From JADGHX01 sp963837755 (lineage in GTDB: Bacteria > Pseudomonadota > Gammaproteobacteria > Steroidobacterales > Steroidobacteraceae): 64,000 nt of DNA. Position numbers and translations under genes: made by a program. The notes below the pieces were generated by a model that was not told the origin of the DNA, did no database searches, and saw only the letters and a list, made by a program, of their open reading frames with translations. Of the stretch, positions 53,820-63,482 are shown in pieces (position 1 is the stretch's first letter; each line of letters starts with the position of its first letter). The DNA is taken from positions 868,001 to 932,000 of the forward strand of contig CAWIOP010000003.1 of NCBI GenBank assembly GCA_963837755.1, given 5' to 3'.

Positions 53820-56800
53820 GCCGCTTTAATCTATCCGCCCTGGCTGTACGTGAGCGCTCCGTCACGCTGTTCCTGCTCGTCGCGATCTCCGTCGCGGGAG
53901 TCGTGGCTTTCCTGATGCTGGGCAGGGCGGAGGACCCCTCATTCACCATCAAGCAGATGACTGTCGTCACGGCTTGGCCGGGCGCTACCGCAAAGCAGAT
54001 GGAAGAGCTGGTCGCCGAAAGGTTGGAGAAGCGGATGCAGGAACTCCGCTGGTACGACCGCACCGAGACCTTCACGCGACCGGGCCTTGCGTTCACCACG
54101 GTGGTTCTGCGTGACAGCACTCCGCCCGGCGACGTCCCCGAGGAGTTCTATCAGGCGCGGAAGAAACTCGGCGACGAGGCGCTCAACCTGCCGCGTGGCG
54201 TTATCGGACCGTTCGTAAACGACGAATATTCCGATGTGACCTTCGCGCTCTACGCGTTGAAGGCGAAAGGGGAGTCCCATCGGAACCTCGTTCGCGATGC
54301 CGAGGTCTTGCGTCAGCGGCTGCTTCATGTGCCGGGCGTCAAGAAAGTGAACATCATCGGCGAGCAGGCGGAAAGAATCTTCGTCGAGTTTTCTTATGAC
54401 CGCCTCGCAACTCTGGGCGTATCCCCTGCAGAGCTCTTCGCCGCGCTCAGTAGCCGGAACGTCATGACACCGGCTGGCTCGATCGAAGCCAAAGGCCCGC
54501 AAGTCTTCATCCGGCTGGATGGCGCTATCGACGATCTGGACGAAATCCGGAATACCCCTGTCGCGGCGCAAGGCCGCACGCTGAAGCTCGCCGACATCGC
54601 CGAAGTGAAGCGGGGCTATGAAGATCCGGCAACCTTCCTGATCCGCAACAATGGCGAGCCGACGTTACTGCTCGGCGTGATCATGCGCGAGGGGTGGAAC
54701 GGCCTCGACCTGGGAAAGGCGCTGGACGTCGAAGCGGCAGCGATCAACGCCGAGATGCCGCTGGGCATGGGCCTGTCGAAGGTCACGGATCAGTCCGTGA
54801 ATATCCGGGGTGCTGTCGACGAGTTCATGGTCAAGTTCTTCGCCGCACTCGGTGTGGTGATGCTCGTGAGCTTTCTCAGCATGGGATGGCGCGTCGGCAT
54901 CGTCGTCGCGGCGGCGGTTCCTCTGACCTTGGCCGCGGTATTCATCGTCATGGCGGCCACCGGCCGCGACTTCGACCGCATTACGCTCGGCTCGCTGATA
55001 CTGGCTCTCGGGCTCCTGGTCGACGACGCGATCATCGCCATCGAGATGATGGTCGTGAAGATGGAGGAAGGCTATGCGCGCATCGAGGCAGCGGCCTATG
55101 CCTGGAGTCATACCGCCGCACCCATGCTCGCTGGGACTCTAGTGACCGCCATAGGTTTCATGCCGAACGGCTTCGCCAAGTCGACCGCCGGCGAATACAC
55201 CAGCAACATGTTCTGGATCGTCGGTTTCGCGCTGATCGCATCGTGGGTCGTTGCTGTGGTGTTCACGCCGTATCTGGGGGTGAAGCTGCTTCCGAACATC
55301 GAGAAACGCGAGGGTGGCCACGAAGCGATCTACAACACGCCGCGATACAACCGCTTCCGCCAGCTCCTTGTTTTTGTGATTCGCCGTAAATGGCTGGTCG
55401 CGGGGAGCGTGATCAGCGCGCTCGTTGTCGCGGTGTTGGGCATGGGCCTGGTGAAGAAGCAGTTCTTCCCGACCTCCGATCGACCGGAAGTGTTGGTCGA
55501 AGTGCAAATGCCGTATGGCACTTCGATAGAGCAGACGAGTGCCGCCAGCGCCAAGATCGAGACGTGGCTGGCCAAACAACAGGAAGCCAAGATCGTTACC
55601 GCCTACGTCGGACAAGGCGCACCGCGCTTCTATCTCGCCATGGCGCCGGAGCTACCGGATCCCTCGTTTTCCAAGATCGTCGTATTGACCGCAGGCGAAG
55701 AGGCGCGAGAGGCGCTGAAGCTGCGGCTAAGACAGGCTGTAGCCGACGGGCTCGCGCCGGACGCTCGAGTGCGCGTGACTCAGCTCGTATTCGGTCCGTA
55801 CTCGCCATTTCCCGTCGCGTTTCGTGTCGTGGGGCCCGACCCCGACAAGCTTCGTGACCTTGCGAAGCAGGTACGCGAGGTGATGCAGGCGAGTCCGTTG
55901 ATGAGAACGGTCAACAGCGATTGGGGCGAGCGCGTGCCCACGCTTCATTTTTCGCTCGATCAGGACAGGCTCCAGAGTATCGGACTGACCTCGAGCGATG
56001 TGGGGCAACAGCTTCAGTTCCTGCTGAGCGGGATCCCCATCACCGACGTCCGCGAGGACATCCGTTCGGTCCAGGTCACTGCGCGTTCTGGCGGAAACGT
56101 GCGGCTCGATCCGAGCAAGATTGCCGACTTCACCCTGGTTGGAGCGGCCGGCCAACGGATTCCACTGTCGCAGATCGGAATGGTGGGGCTTCGCATGGAA
56201 GACGCGATCCTGCGTCGGCGCGATCGCACGCCCACGATCACCGTGCGCGGAGACATTGCCGAGGGCTTGCAGCCGCCGGACGTGTCCACTGCCGTGTGGA
56301 AGGAACTCCAGCCCATCATCGCCAAGCTGCCTGCGGGCTACCAAATCGAGCAGGGCGGCTCCATCGAGGAATCCGGCAAGGCAAATCGCGCCTTGGTACC
56401 GCTCTTCCCAATCATGATCGCGCTCACGCTGGTCACGATCATCTTCCAGGTGCGCTCGATTTCCGCGATGACGATGGTGTTCGCAAGCGCGCCGCTGGGC
56501 CTCATCGGGGTCATTCCAACCTTGCTTCTGTTCCGGCAGCCGTTCGGCATCAACGCTTTGGTCGGGCTCGTCGCGCTTTCCGGAATCCTGATGCGCAACA
56601 CGCTCATCCTGATCGGTCAGATCCGCAATAACGAGAATGATGGTTTGGCGCCATTCGACGCAGTGGTCGAGGCCACCGTGCAGCGCTCGCGGCCAGTCAT
56701 TCTGACAGCGCTCGCCGCGATGCTGGCGTTCATTCCGCTCACCCATTCCGTGTTCTGGGGAACATTGGCGTACACCCTGATCGGTGGAACCTTCGCCGGG

Positions 56801-56935
56801 ACCGTTCTTACTCTCGTGTTCCTGCCGGCGTTGTACGCCATCTGGTTCAAGATTCAGCCGGTGGCAAAAGGCGGGCAGGTTGCTTCTACGAGAGCGGATG
56901 GCGCACCCTCCGGGAGCGCACCCGCCCCGGCCTGA
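53816..56935 (+). CDS. RND efflux permease, full length
   Basis: A 1039-residue inner-membrane pump with 12 predicted helices and two large periplasmic loops. Typical features: the WPGATAKQMEELV porter start, GLLVDDAIIAIEMM in TM4 with the paired Asp of the proton relay, and KKQFFPTSDRPEVLVE opening the second half. The C-terminal half has SGILMRNTLILIGQI in TM10. It follows the adaptor with an ATGA overlap. No outer-membrane channel gene is present, so it uses one encoded elsewhere. Confidence 0.95.
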   Translation: MSRFNLSALAVRERSVTLFLLVAISVAGVVAFLMLGRAEDPSFTIKQMTVVTAWPGATAKQMEELVAERLEKRMQELRWYDRTETFTRPGLAFTTVVLRDSTPPGDVPEEFYQARKKLGDEALNLPRGVIGPFVNDEYSDVTFALYALKAKGESHRNLVRDAEVLRQRLLHVPGVKKVNIIGEQAERIFVEFSYDRLATLGVSPAELFAALSSRNVMTPAGSIEAKGPQVFIRLDGAIDDLDEIRNTPVAAQGRTLKLADIAEVKRGYEDPATFLIRNNGEPTLLLGVIMREGWNGLDLGKALDVEAAAINAEMPLGMGLSKVTDQSVNIRGAVDEFMVKFFAALGVVMLVSFLSMGWRVGIVVAAAVPLTLAAVFIVMAATGRDFDRITLGSLILALGLLVDDAIIAIEMMVVKMEEGYARIEAAAYAWSHTAAPMLAGTLVTAIGFMPNGFAKSTAGEYTSNMFWIVGFALIASWVVAVVFTPYLGVKLLPNIEKREGGHEAIYNTPRYNRFRQLLVFVIRRKWLVAGSVISALVVAVLGMGLVKKQFFPTSDRPEVLVEVQMPYGTSIEQTSAASAKIETWLAKQQEAKIVTAYVGQGAPRFYLAMAPELPDPSFSKIVVLTAGEEAREALKLRLRQAVADGLAPDARVRVTQLVFGPYSPFPVAFRVVGPDPDKLRDLAKQVREVMQASPLMRTVNSDWGERVPTLHFSLDQDRLQSIGLTSSDVGQQLQFLLSGIPITDVREDIRSVQVTARSGGNVRLDPSKIADFTLVGAAGQRIPLSQIGMVGLRMEDAILRRRDRTPTITVRGDIAEGLQPPDVSTAVWKELQPIIAKLPAGYQIEQGGSIEESGKANRALVPLFPIMIALTLVTIIFQVRSISAMTMVFASAPLGLIGVIPTLLLFRQPFGINALVGLVALSGILMRNTLILIGQIRNNENDGLAPFDAVVEATVQRSRPVILTALAAMLAFIPLTHSVFWGTLAYTLIGGTFAGTVLTLVFLPALYAIWFKIQPVAKGGQVASTRADGAPSGSAPAPA

Positions 56936-56985
56936 ACACCCTGAAATCGACGCTTTGTGACGACGAGAGCAGCGAGGGTTAGCTC

Positions 56986-57786
56986 ATGCAGATCGGAATC
57001 ATCGGAACCGGCAACATCGGGGCGACCCTCGCCCGGAAGTTGAGTGCCGCGGGGCATGACATCTGTGTCGCAAACTCGAGCGGCCGGGAAGGTGTCCGCC
57101 AGTTTGCTGACGAAACTGGCGCGAAAGCGGTGGGTGTGTACGGAGCGGTCGATGGCGTCGACGTCATCATCCTCTCGATCCCGCTGCCTGCAACGCAGGA
57201 CCTGCCCGCCGACTTGTTCGATTCAGTACCGCCGGATGTGACGGTCATCGACACGAGCAACTATTACCCGGATATGCGCGATTCCCGTATCTCAGAGATC
57301 GATGAGGGAATGGCAGAAAGCGTGTGGGTCTCCAAGCAGCTCGGACGCCCTGTAATCAAAGCGTTCAACAATGCTCTCGCGTACACGCTCGCGCAGCTTG
57401 GGCAACCGAAGGGAACGCCCGGCCGCCGCGCCATCGCCGTAGCAGGGGACGACGGACGATCCAAGCAGACCGCGATGGAGCTTGTAAACCAGACTGGCTT
57501 CGATGCGGTCGATGCAGTCTCACTAGAGGAGTCCTGGAGGCAGCAGCCATCAACACCAGCATACTGCTGTGATTATGATGCGGACACCATGCGCAAGGCG
57601 CTCGCTGCAGCCATCAAGGGGGATGCCCCCAAGAAGCGCGATCAGATGCCAGAGCTTTTCGCCAAGCTCGGACCCCATCCCAGTCATGACGACGTCGTCG
57701 CCATGAATCGCAAGCTGAACTTCGTCGTCGATGAGCAGGCGCTGCAAAAAAACTCTATTTCTGCCGGCGCCGGTCCTTCGTCCTGA
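56986..57786 (+). CDS. NADP-binding reductase (F420-dependent NADP oxidoreductase-like fold)
   Basis: A 266-residue protein with a dinucleotide-binding Rossmann start, IGIIGTGNIGATLARKL, and a COG2085-like body (VIILSIPLPATQDLP, VTVIDTSNYYPDMRD, VIKAFNNALAYTL, AIAVAGDDGRSKQTAMELV). Relatives are annotated as NADP oxidoreductases or 6-phosphogluconate-dehydrogenase-like proteins with uncertain substrate. It follows the pump gene by 50 bases and may be co-transcribed. Ends in a short overlap with the convergent TetR gene. Confidence 0.85.
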   Translation: MQIGIIGTGNIGATLARKLSAAGHDICVANSSGREGVRQFADETGAKAVGVYGAVDGVDVIILSIPLPATQDLPADLFDSVPPDVTVIDTSNYYPDMRDSRISEIDEGMAESVWVSKQLGRPVIKAFNNALAYTLAQLGQPKGTPGRRAIAVAGDDGRSKQTAMELVNQTGFDAVDAVSLEESWRQQPSTPAYCCDYDADTMRKALAAAIKGDAPKKRDQMPELFAKLGPHPSHDDVVAMNRKLNFVVDEQALQKNSISAGAGPSS

Positions 57787-58450
57787 CACCATCGACCGAC
57801 TTCTTCGAACCGCCGGACGGCGGAGCCAGAAAGGCAGCCTCGGCAAAGTCGATGGTGCGCGCCAGCGCTTCTTCAGGATCGGATCCGCTGCACTTTCCTT
57901 TGGACAGTACGCTCAGTCGTGTGGCATCCCGCTCGTTCTGATGCGAAAGCTTGAGGGTGAGGTAGAGCCTCCAGCAAATGTCCTCGTATGTGAGATTAGG
58001 TAAGGCGCGCTCGAGCAATGTGATGATCGGATGGTATCCGCGGACACCGGTTTCCAGCGCGTCTCTCACTTCCGGCGACGGACTTACGAGTGCCAGCGCA
58101 TAGAACTGGAGCGCGACCTCTCGTCCCGGCTTCCGCCATTGATTCACCGGCTGTAGAGCCGCGCGAATGATGTCCCGCACGGCGGGCGACTTCTGCGCCT
58201 CCAGCATCGACACGAGCTGCCCATACTCGACGCCGACTTCGCTGAAACGGTGGATGACGAGTGCCCGGATCAGATTCGCCCTCGATCCGAAGTGATGATA
58301 GATGACCGGAAGCGTGACACCCACGGCCGCGGCGACATCTCGAATCGTCATCGCTTCTATGCCGTGCGTCGCGCACAAGCGCTCCGCCGCCTCGAGGATC
58401 GCTTCCGCCGTGTTCCGTTTCCCCACGACTGCATCTTTTTTTCGCGCCAC
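57755..58450 (-). CDS. TetR-family transcriptional regulator
   Basis: A 231-residue repressor: TetR HTH (AILEAAERLCATHGIEAMTIRDVAAAVGVTLPVIYHHFGSRANL), then a helical ligand-binding domain. The basic extension before it (ARKKDAVVGKR) is part of the DNA-binding arm; GTG 58450 is chosen as the start nearest to it. Divergent from the acyl-CoA synthetase gene, with a 16-bp palindrome between them, so it most probably controls that gene and itself, with an acyl- or aroyl-CoA or acid as inducer (inference). Confidence 0.9.
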   Translation of the reverse strand: MARKKDAVVGKRNTAEAILEAAERLCATHGIEAMTIRDVAAAVGVTLPVIYHHFGSRANLIRALVIHRFSEVGVEYGQLVSMLEAQKSPAVRDIIRAALQPVNQWRKPGREVALQFYALALVSPSPEVRDALETGVRGYHPIITLLERALPNLTYEDICWRLYLTLKLSHQNERDATRLSVLSKGKCSGSDPEEALARTIDFAEAAFLAPPSGGSKKSVDGVRTKDRRRQK

Positions 58451-58529
58451 GCGTCCTTCCCGCAGATAAATTATTCTGCTTTGAGCCTCACAGCATAACC
58501 CGGCAACCACGTCATCCGCCGCCGCGGAA

Positions 58530-58556
58530 TTGACTTTATATAACGTTCGTTATAGT
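58530..58556. promoter_or_regulatory. TetR operator and promoter elements
   Basis: TATAACG-TT-CGTTATA (58539-58554), a perfect 7-2-7 palindrome typical of TetR-family operators, immediately after TTGACT at 58530. It lies 80 bases upstream of the TetR start and 180 before the synthetase. Confidence 0.65.
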
Positions 58557-58730
58557 TTGATCTGGGTTCCGCGGTTCTAACTACAAGCACTCGAACAACT
58601 GCTGGCGGAAGGGGGGACGATGAACGCAGGCCGTCGCGAGTATTTCGATACGTCCCGGCCGAGCTGGAAAGCCGGCGTGCGCGTGCAGTTCTGAACTCGA
58701 CGGCGCAAGAGTCGGCAAGTGCGAGGCATC

Positions 58731-60428
58731 ATGTCGCCTTCTTATGTGCACGGAACTGCACCAGTACCCCTGCAAGGCGAAACCATCGGAGCAGCGCTGG
58801 ATCGCGTCGCGGCTAGATTCGGCGATCACGATGCACTCATCTCGTGTCATCAGAATCTGCGGTACACCTACGCACAGCTGCTCGATCAGGTGAACTGCGC
58901 TGCGCGCGGCCTCCTCGCGCTCGGTGTAAAGCGTGGAGATCGCATCGGCATATGGAGCGCGAATGTTGCTGAGTGGGTCATCACGCAATACGCCGCCGCG
59001 AAAGCCGGCGCCATTCTCGTAAACATCAACCCGGCGTACCGATCGCGCGAACTCGAGTACGTGCTGAACCAGTCGGGCGTCAGTGTTCTGGTCACGGCAC
59101 GCAGCTTCCGTAAGACGGATTACCTCGAAATGCTCCTGGCGCTTGCGCCCGAACTGGCGGATGCCTGCGGCGCCTCACTCGCGCTCGAAAAGCTGCCTCA
59201 TCTGCGTCATTTGATCTTTCTCGGAGATGGAGCAACGCCTGGCGGCACGAGTTGGCAGCGATTCATGTGCCTCGGTGAGCAGGTGTCGCTCTCTGCTCTG
59301 CAGAAAGTGAGTGACATGCTGCAGTTCGACGACCCTGTCGACATTCAGTACACCTCTGGCACCACCGGCTCTCCCAAGCGAGCCACGCTTTCGCACCATA
59401 ACATCCTCAACAACGGGTTCTTCGTCGGCGAGGCGCTGCGATATACAGCCGGCGACCGGATCTGCACCCCGGTGCCCTTTTATCACTGCTTCGGCTGCGT
59501 AATGGCCAATCTCGCCGCACTCACGCACGCGGCCGCGGTGATCGTGCCGGCCGAATCATTCGATCCGGAAGCCACGTTGCGAGCGATCGAGGTGCACCGC
59601 TGCACGTCGATCTACGGCGTGCCGACGATGTTCATCGCCATGCTTGGCCATTCGTGCTTCGATCAGATTCGGCTGGAGTCGCTTCGGACCGGCATCATGG
59701 CGGGCTCGCCATGCCCGATCGAGGTGATGCGACAAGTGATCGATCGCATGCACGTTCGCGAGGTCACGATTTGCTACGGCATGACGGAGACGTCGCCCGT
59801 CTCGTTCCAGTCGGCAGTCGATGACCCGATCGAGGCGCGGGTTTCGACGGTCGGACAGATTCACCCTCACCTCGAATGCAAGATCGTCAGCCCGGCGACG
59901 GGTGAAATCGTTACACGCGGTACACCGGGCGAGCTGTGCACGCGCGGATACTCCGTGATGCTCGGCTACTGGAACAACGCCGAAGCCACCTCGGCCGCGA
60001 TCGACGCGGCCCGATGGATGCATTCGGGCGACCTGGCCGTCATGGGCGAAGACGGCTACGTGAACATCACGGGCCGCATCAAGGACATGATCATCCGCGG
60101 CGGCGAGAACGTCTATCCGCGCGAGATCGAGGAGTTCCTCTACACGCATCCGAAAGTGATGGACGTGCAGGTGATCGGAGTTCCAGATCCGAAATACGGA
60201 GAAGAAATCTGTGCGTGGGTGCGCCTGGGGGAGGGGCAGCATGCCACCGAGGAAGAGATTCGCGATTTTTGTCGCGGTCAGATCGCCACCTACAAGATCC
60301 CGCGTTACATCCGTTTCACTACAGAGTTCCCGACGACGGTCACGGGCAAGATTCAGAAGTACCTGATGCGGGAGATCTCGGTTGCCGAGCTGGGGCTGAC
60401 TACGGCCGGCGCGGTAAGAACAGCGTAA
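58731..60428 (+). CDS. AMP-forming acyl-CoA synthetase
   Basis: A 565-residue ANL-superfamily ligase: P-loop TSGTTGSPKRATLSHHN, core motif YGMTETSP, hinge motif GRIKDMIIRGGENVYPREIE and the C-terminal catalytic lysine in TGKIQKYLMRE. It activates a carboxylic acid to its CoA thioester. Closest to medium/long-chain and FadD3-like ligases rather than to 4-coumarate ligases, judged by eye. It precedes the tannase-family esterase by 32 bases, so the acid released by that enzyme may be the substrate. The ATG at 58731 is favoured over a GTG at 58719. Confidence 0.93.
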   Translation: MSPSYVHGTAPVPLQGETIGAALDRVAARFGDHDALISCHQNLRYTYAQLLDQVNCAARGLLALGVKRGDRIGIWSANVAEWVITQYAAAKAGAILVNINPAYRSRELEYVLNQSGVSVLVTARSFRKTDYLEMLLALAPELADACGASLALEKLPHLRHLIFLGDGATPGGTSWQRFMCLGEQVSLSALQKVSDMLQFDDPVDIQYTSGTTGSPKRATLSHHNILNNGFFVGEALRYTAGDRICTPVPFYHCFGCVMANLAALTHAAAVIVPAESFDPEATLRAIEVHRCTSIYGVPTMFIAMLGHSCFDQIRLESLRTGIMAGSPCPIEVMRQVIDRMHVREVTICYGMTETSPVSFQSAVDDPIEARVSTVGQIHPHLECKIVSPATGEIVTRGTPGELCTRGYSVMLGYWNNAEATSAAIDAARWMHSGDLAVMGEDGYVNITGRIKDMIIRGGENVYPREIEEFLYTHPKVMDVQVIGVPDPKYGEEICAWVRLGEGQHATEEEIRDFCRGQIATYKIPRYIRFTTEFPTTVTGKIQKYLMREISVAELGLTTAGAVRTA

Positions 60429-60460
60429 ACAATCATCAAGTCTTTTCTCGAGGAATGAAC

Positions 60461-62098
60461 ATGCGTGTCAGAGGCTCCGTACTTGCACCGCTAATGATCG
60501 CCGGCCTTACCGTCACACCTGCGTTGCAAGCGGCACCGACGCGCACTTGCGAGAGTCTCACGACGCTGAAGCTTCCACACGCGACCATCGTGTCCGCGAA
60601 GACGCTGAAAGCGGGTCCGACGACGATGACTACGTTTGCGGGGCAGATGACGCTTGAGGTGCCGGCACGATGTGAGGTGCGCGGGGTCAGCCGGCCATCG
60701 TCGGATTCGGAGATCGGATTTGAAGTGTGGCTGCCGCTCGATGGCTGGAACGGCAAGTACCAACAGAAGGGCAGCGGTGGATTCGCCGGCGCTGTGAGTC
60801 GCCCCGCTTTGGTGGATCCACTACGTCGTGGCTACGCGGTGGCCGCAACCGACGATGGGCATGATGCGACGAAGACGCCCCAGGGGACGTTTGCCATCGG
60901 CCATCCCGAAAAGGTCATCGACTTCGGCTATCGCGCCGTTCACGACACGGCCGAGCAGGCGAAATCAATTGCCACAGCGTTCTATGCCAAGCCGCCCACC
61001 CGCAGCTACTTCGTTGGCTGCTCCGACGGTGGCCGCGAGGCGTTGATGGAGGCGCAGCGCTTTCCAGAAGATTTCGACGGCATTCTTGCGGGTGCGCCCG
61101 CCAACGACTGGTCGCATTTGTTCACAAGCTTCGTGTGGAACGAGCGCGCGCTGAGCACGGAACGCATTCCGCTCGAGAAGCTGCCAGCCATTCAGCGCGC
61201 AGTCCTTGCAGCGTGCGATGATTCTGACGGACTAAAGGATGGTCTCGTGTCGAACCCGCCGGCGTGTCGTTTCGATCCGGCAGCGCTTGCCTGCAAGGGG
61301 ACCGACAGCAAGGACTGCCTGACCTCTGCGCAAGTAGACACGCTGAAGGCACTCTATTCAGGACCGAAGAGTCCGGGTACAGGTAAACCGATTTTCGCGG
61401 GACTGGTGACGTCCGGAACAGAAGCGATGCCGATGAACTGGCCTCTTTGGGTTCTCGGCGCAGCTCCTGGTCAGAGCGCTCACGCCGGCTTCGGCATTTC
61501 GTATTTCCGTGACGTCGTCTTCGAGCGCCCGGATTGGAAAGTGCAATCGATGGATTTCGATCGCGACGTGCGCGTCAGCAATGAGAAGGTCGCACCCATC
61601 TTCAACGCGACCAATCCCGACCTGCGCTCCTTCCGCGCACGGGGCGGGAGGCTCATCCAGTATCACGGGTGGGGCGATGCTGCGATCGCTGCTCCCACAT
61701 CCATCGAATATTACGAAGCCGTCCGTTCGTTCATGTCCAACGCACCGGATCCGAGAAGCACGGCGAAGTCCATCGAAGACTTCTACCGTCTCTTCATGGT
61801 CCCTGGCCTCGCACATTGCAGTGGGGGCGTGGGGCCGGTGCACTTCGGGAACGACGCCGATTTCGGCCCGGCGCCGGCGGCCAGCACCGATCCGGAGCGA
61901 GACATATTCTCTGCGCTGGAGGGCTGGGTGGAGCACGGGATCGCGCCGGACCGCCTGATCGGCTCCGGACCCTCTCCGCTCGATCCGACGAAGACGCTGA
62001 CACGCCCCCTGTGTCCGCACCCACAGCAGGCGAAGTACAAGGGGGCAGGGGATACCAACGATGTGGCGAACTTCGCGTGCCAGATGCCGTCGCAATGA
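60461..62098 (+). CDS. Tannase/feruloyl esterase family protein
   Basis: A 545-residue exported esterase of the tannase family (DUF/PF07519). Signal peptide to about residue 24 (ALQA-A). Catalytic Ser in GCSDGGREA (S188), preceded by the Cys that bridges to the Cys of the His motif GLAHCSGG; the catalytic Asp lies in YHGWGDAAI. Additional Cys pairs bind calcium-loop regions (CDDSDGLKDGLVSNPPACRF). These enzymes hydrolyse esters of gallic, ferulic or related acids. GAGGAA lies before the ATG at 60461. It forms an operon with the acyl-CoA synthetase. Confidence 0.93.
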   Translation: MRVRGSVLAPLMIAGLTVTPALQAAPTRTCESLTTLKLPHATIVSAKTLKAGPTTMTTFAGQMTLEVPARCEVRGVSRPSSDSEIGFEVWLPLDGWNGKYQQKGSGGFAGAVSRPALVDPLRRGYAVAATDDGHDATKTPQGTFAIGHPEKVIDFGYRAVHDTAEQAKSIATAFYAKPPTRSYFVGCSDGGREALMEAQRFPEDFDGILAGAPANDWSHLFTSFVWNERALSTERIPLEKLPAIQRAVLAACDDSDGLKDGLVSNPPACRFDPAALACKGTDSKDCLTSAQVDTLKALYSGPKSPGTGKPIFAGLVTSGTEAMPMNWPLWVLGAAPGQSAHAGFGISYFRDVVFERPDWKVQSMDFDRDVRVSNEKVAPIFNATNPDLRSFRARGGRLIQYHGWGDAAIAAPTSIEYYEAVRSFMSNAPDPRSTAKSIEDFYRLFMVPGLAHCSGGVGPVHFGNDADFGPAPAASTDPERDIFSALEGWVEHGIAPDRLIGSGPSPLDPTKTLTRPLCPHPQQAKYKGAGDTNDVANFACQMPSQ

Positions 62099-62127
62099 GT
62101 TGGTAATCAGCGAAGGCGCGAGAACAA

Positions 62128-62145
62128 CCGAGCGTGACCGCTCGG
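62128..62145. terminator. Short hairpin between convergent genes
   Basis: CCGAGCG-TGAC-CGCTCGG, 7-bp stem with no T-run, between the esterase stop and the integrase stop. Confidence 0.45.
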
Positions 62146-62155
62146 GACATGACTG

Positions 62156-63379
62156 TCAGGACGCATCGCCGAGCATGCGTCCTTTGCCGCGCGAATGTCG
62201 TACTTGCTCAAGATAGTCAGCCCACGCCTGCATCATCTCGCGTCGCTCAGAAAGATACTGCGCATGGTTGTAGATGCTTCGCAGTCGGCCGCGCATCGAG
62301 TGGGCGAGCTGCCGTTCGATCACATCTTCGCGATAGCCGAGTTCGCTCAGGAACGTGGAGGCCGTCGTGCGAAATCCATGCGCCGTCATCTCGTCATGAC
62401 GATAGCCCAGACGACGCAAGGCTGAGTTGAGCGCGCTGGCGCACATCGGCTGACTCCAATCGCGCGTGGCTGGAAACACATACGGACCTCCGGGTGACAA
62501 GTTGTGAGCTGCACGGAGGAGGGCGAGTGCCTGACGTGACAAGGGAACCAGATGCGGGCGGCGCATCTTCATGCGCTCGGCCGGAATGCGCCACTCAGCG
62601 ATGCGGAGATCGATGTGCACCCATTCAGCAGTGGCCAGCTCAACCGGCCGGACGAACACAAGCGGCGCTAGCCGTAGTGCTATTCCAGTAACGGTATTGG
62701 AATCGAAGCGATCGATCGAGCGCAGCAGTCGGCCTAGCTGCCGGGGATCAGTGATGGCAGCGTGGTGCTCAGTGGTCACACGCTCGAGCAGCCCCGCAAG
62801 ATCGGCGGTGATGTCGCGCTCGGCCGCGCCGAGCCCGACGGCATAGCGAAACAGTTGGCCGCACTTCTGTAGTGCCCGACGCGGTGCATTGCGCAGACCG
62901 CGCAGCTCCATCTGCTTCAACACGACGAGAAGTTCGCTCGGCTGGATCACGCGGATGGGTCGACGACCCAGTCTCGGGATGAGATACCGCGTGAGCAGCC
63001 ACCGCGAACGCTTCAGCGTCGCGCGCGCCCGCTTGCCGTGTTTGACGTCCACGGACAACTTTTCGAGCCAGTCCTCAGCGATCACGCCAAAGGTCTGCGT
63101 CTCGTGCCGCTTGCGCATGCGACGCTCGGCGCTCGGATCGGTACCGCGCTCGAGCGTGTCGCGTGCCTCATCGCGCAGGCGCCGCGCCGCTTCGAGCGGC
63201 ACCGCCGGATACAGACCGAGCGAGATCATCTTCTCGCGTCGCTCGAATCGATAGCGAAAGCGCCAGGCTTTGGCGCCATTCGGCATTACTTGCAACGCGA
63301 GACCCTTGCCATCGCTGAGCCGGTAGGGGTGCAAGCGCGGTTCGGCGGAGCGCAGGCGTTGCGTGGTCAGACGGCTCAT
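62156..63379 (-). CDS. Tyrosine recombinase, P4-type island integrase
   Basis: A 407-residue integrase with the DUF4102 N-terminal arm-binding domain (LSDGKGLALQVMPNGAKAWRFRYRF, KMISLGLYP), a core-binding domain and the catalytic domain: Arg in RPVELATAEW, HGFRTTAS (His-x-x-Arg), LAHS and the nucleophile Tyr in the YNHAQYL region, followed by RREMMQAWADYL. All catalytic residues are present and length is normal, so it should be active. Start at 63379 matches the N-terminus left at 27563. Its promoter lies next to the tRNA-core junction 4, the usual arrangement of tRNA-targeting islands. Confidence 0.95.
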   Translation of the reverse strand: MSRLTTQRLRSAEPRLHPYRLSDGKGLALQVMPNGAKAWRFRYRFERREKMISLGLYPAVPLEAARRLRDEARDTLERGTDPSAERRMRKRHETQTFGVIAEDWLEKLSVDVKHGKRARATLKRSRWLLTRYLIPRLGRRPIRVIQPSELLVVLKQMELRGLRNAPRRALQKCGQLFRYAVGLGAAERDITADLAGLLERVTTEHHAAITDPRQLGRLLRSIDRFDSNTVTGIALRLAPLVFVRPVELATAEWVHIDLRIAEWRIPAERMKMRRPHLVPLSRQALALLRAAHNLSPGGPYVFPATRDWSQPMCASALNSALRRLGYRHDEMTAHGFRTTASTFLSELGYREDVIERQLAHSMRGRLRSIYNHAQYLSERREMMQAWADYLEQVRHSRGKGRMLGDAS

Positions 63380-63482
63380 GGCGAACCCCTCTTGCACGTG
63401 GAGTTCGAGAGCGAACGGCTGTTGCGCACGACAGGACCGCGGGACGCGGAGGGGCCGGATTCAGCTCAGATGGAAGAGGAAG

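Noticed and set aside
62128..62145. Strong terminator between esterase and integrase genes
   Set aside because: Stem is only 7 bp with no T-run, so it is listed with low confidence rather than as a finding.
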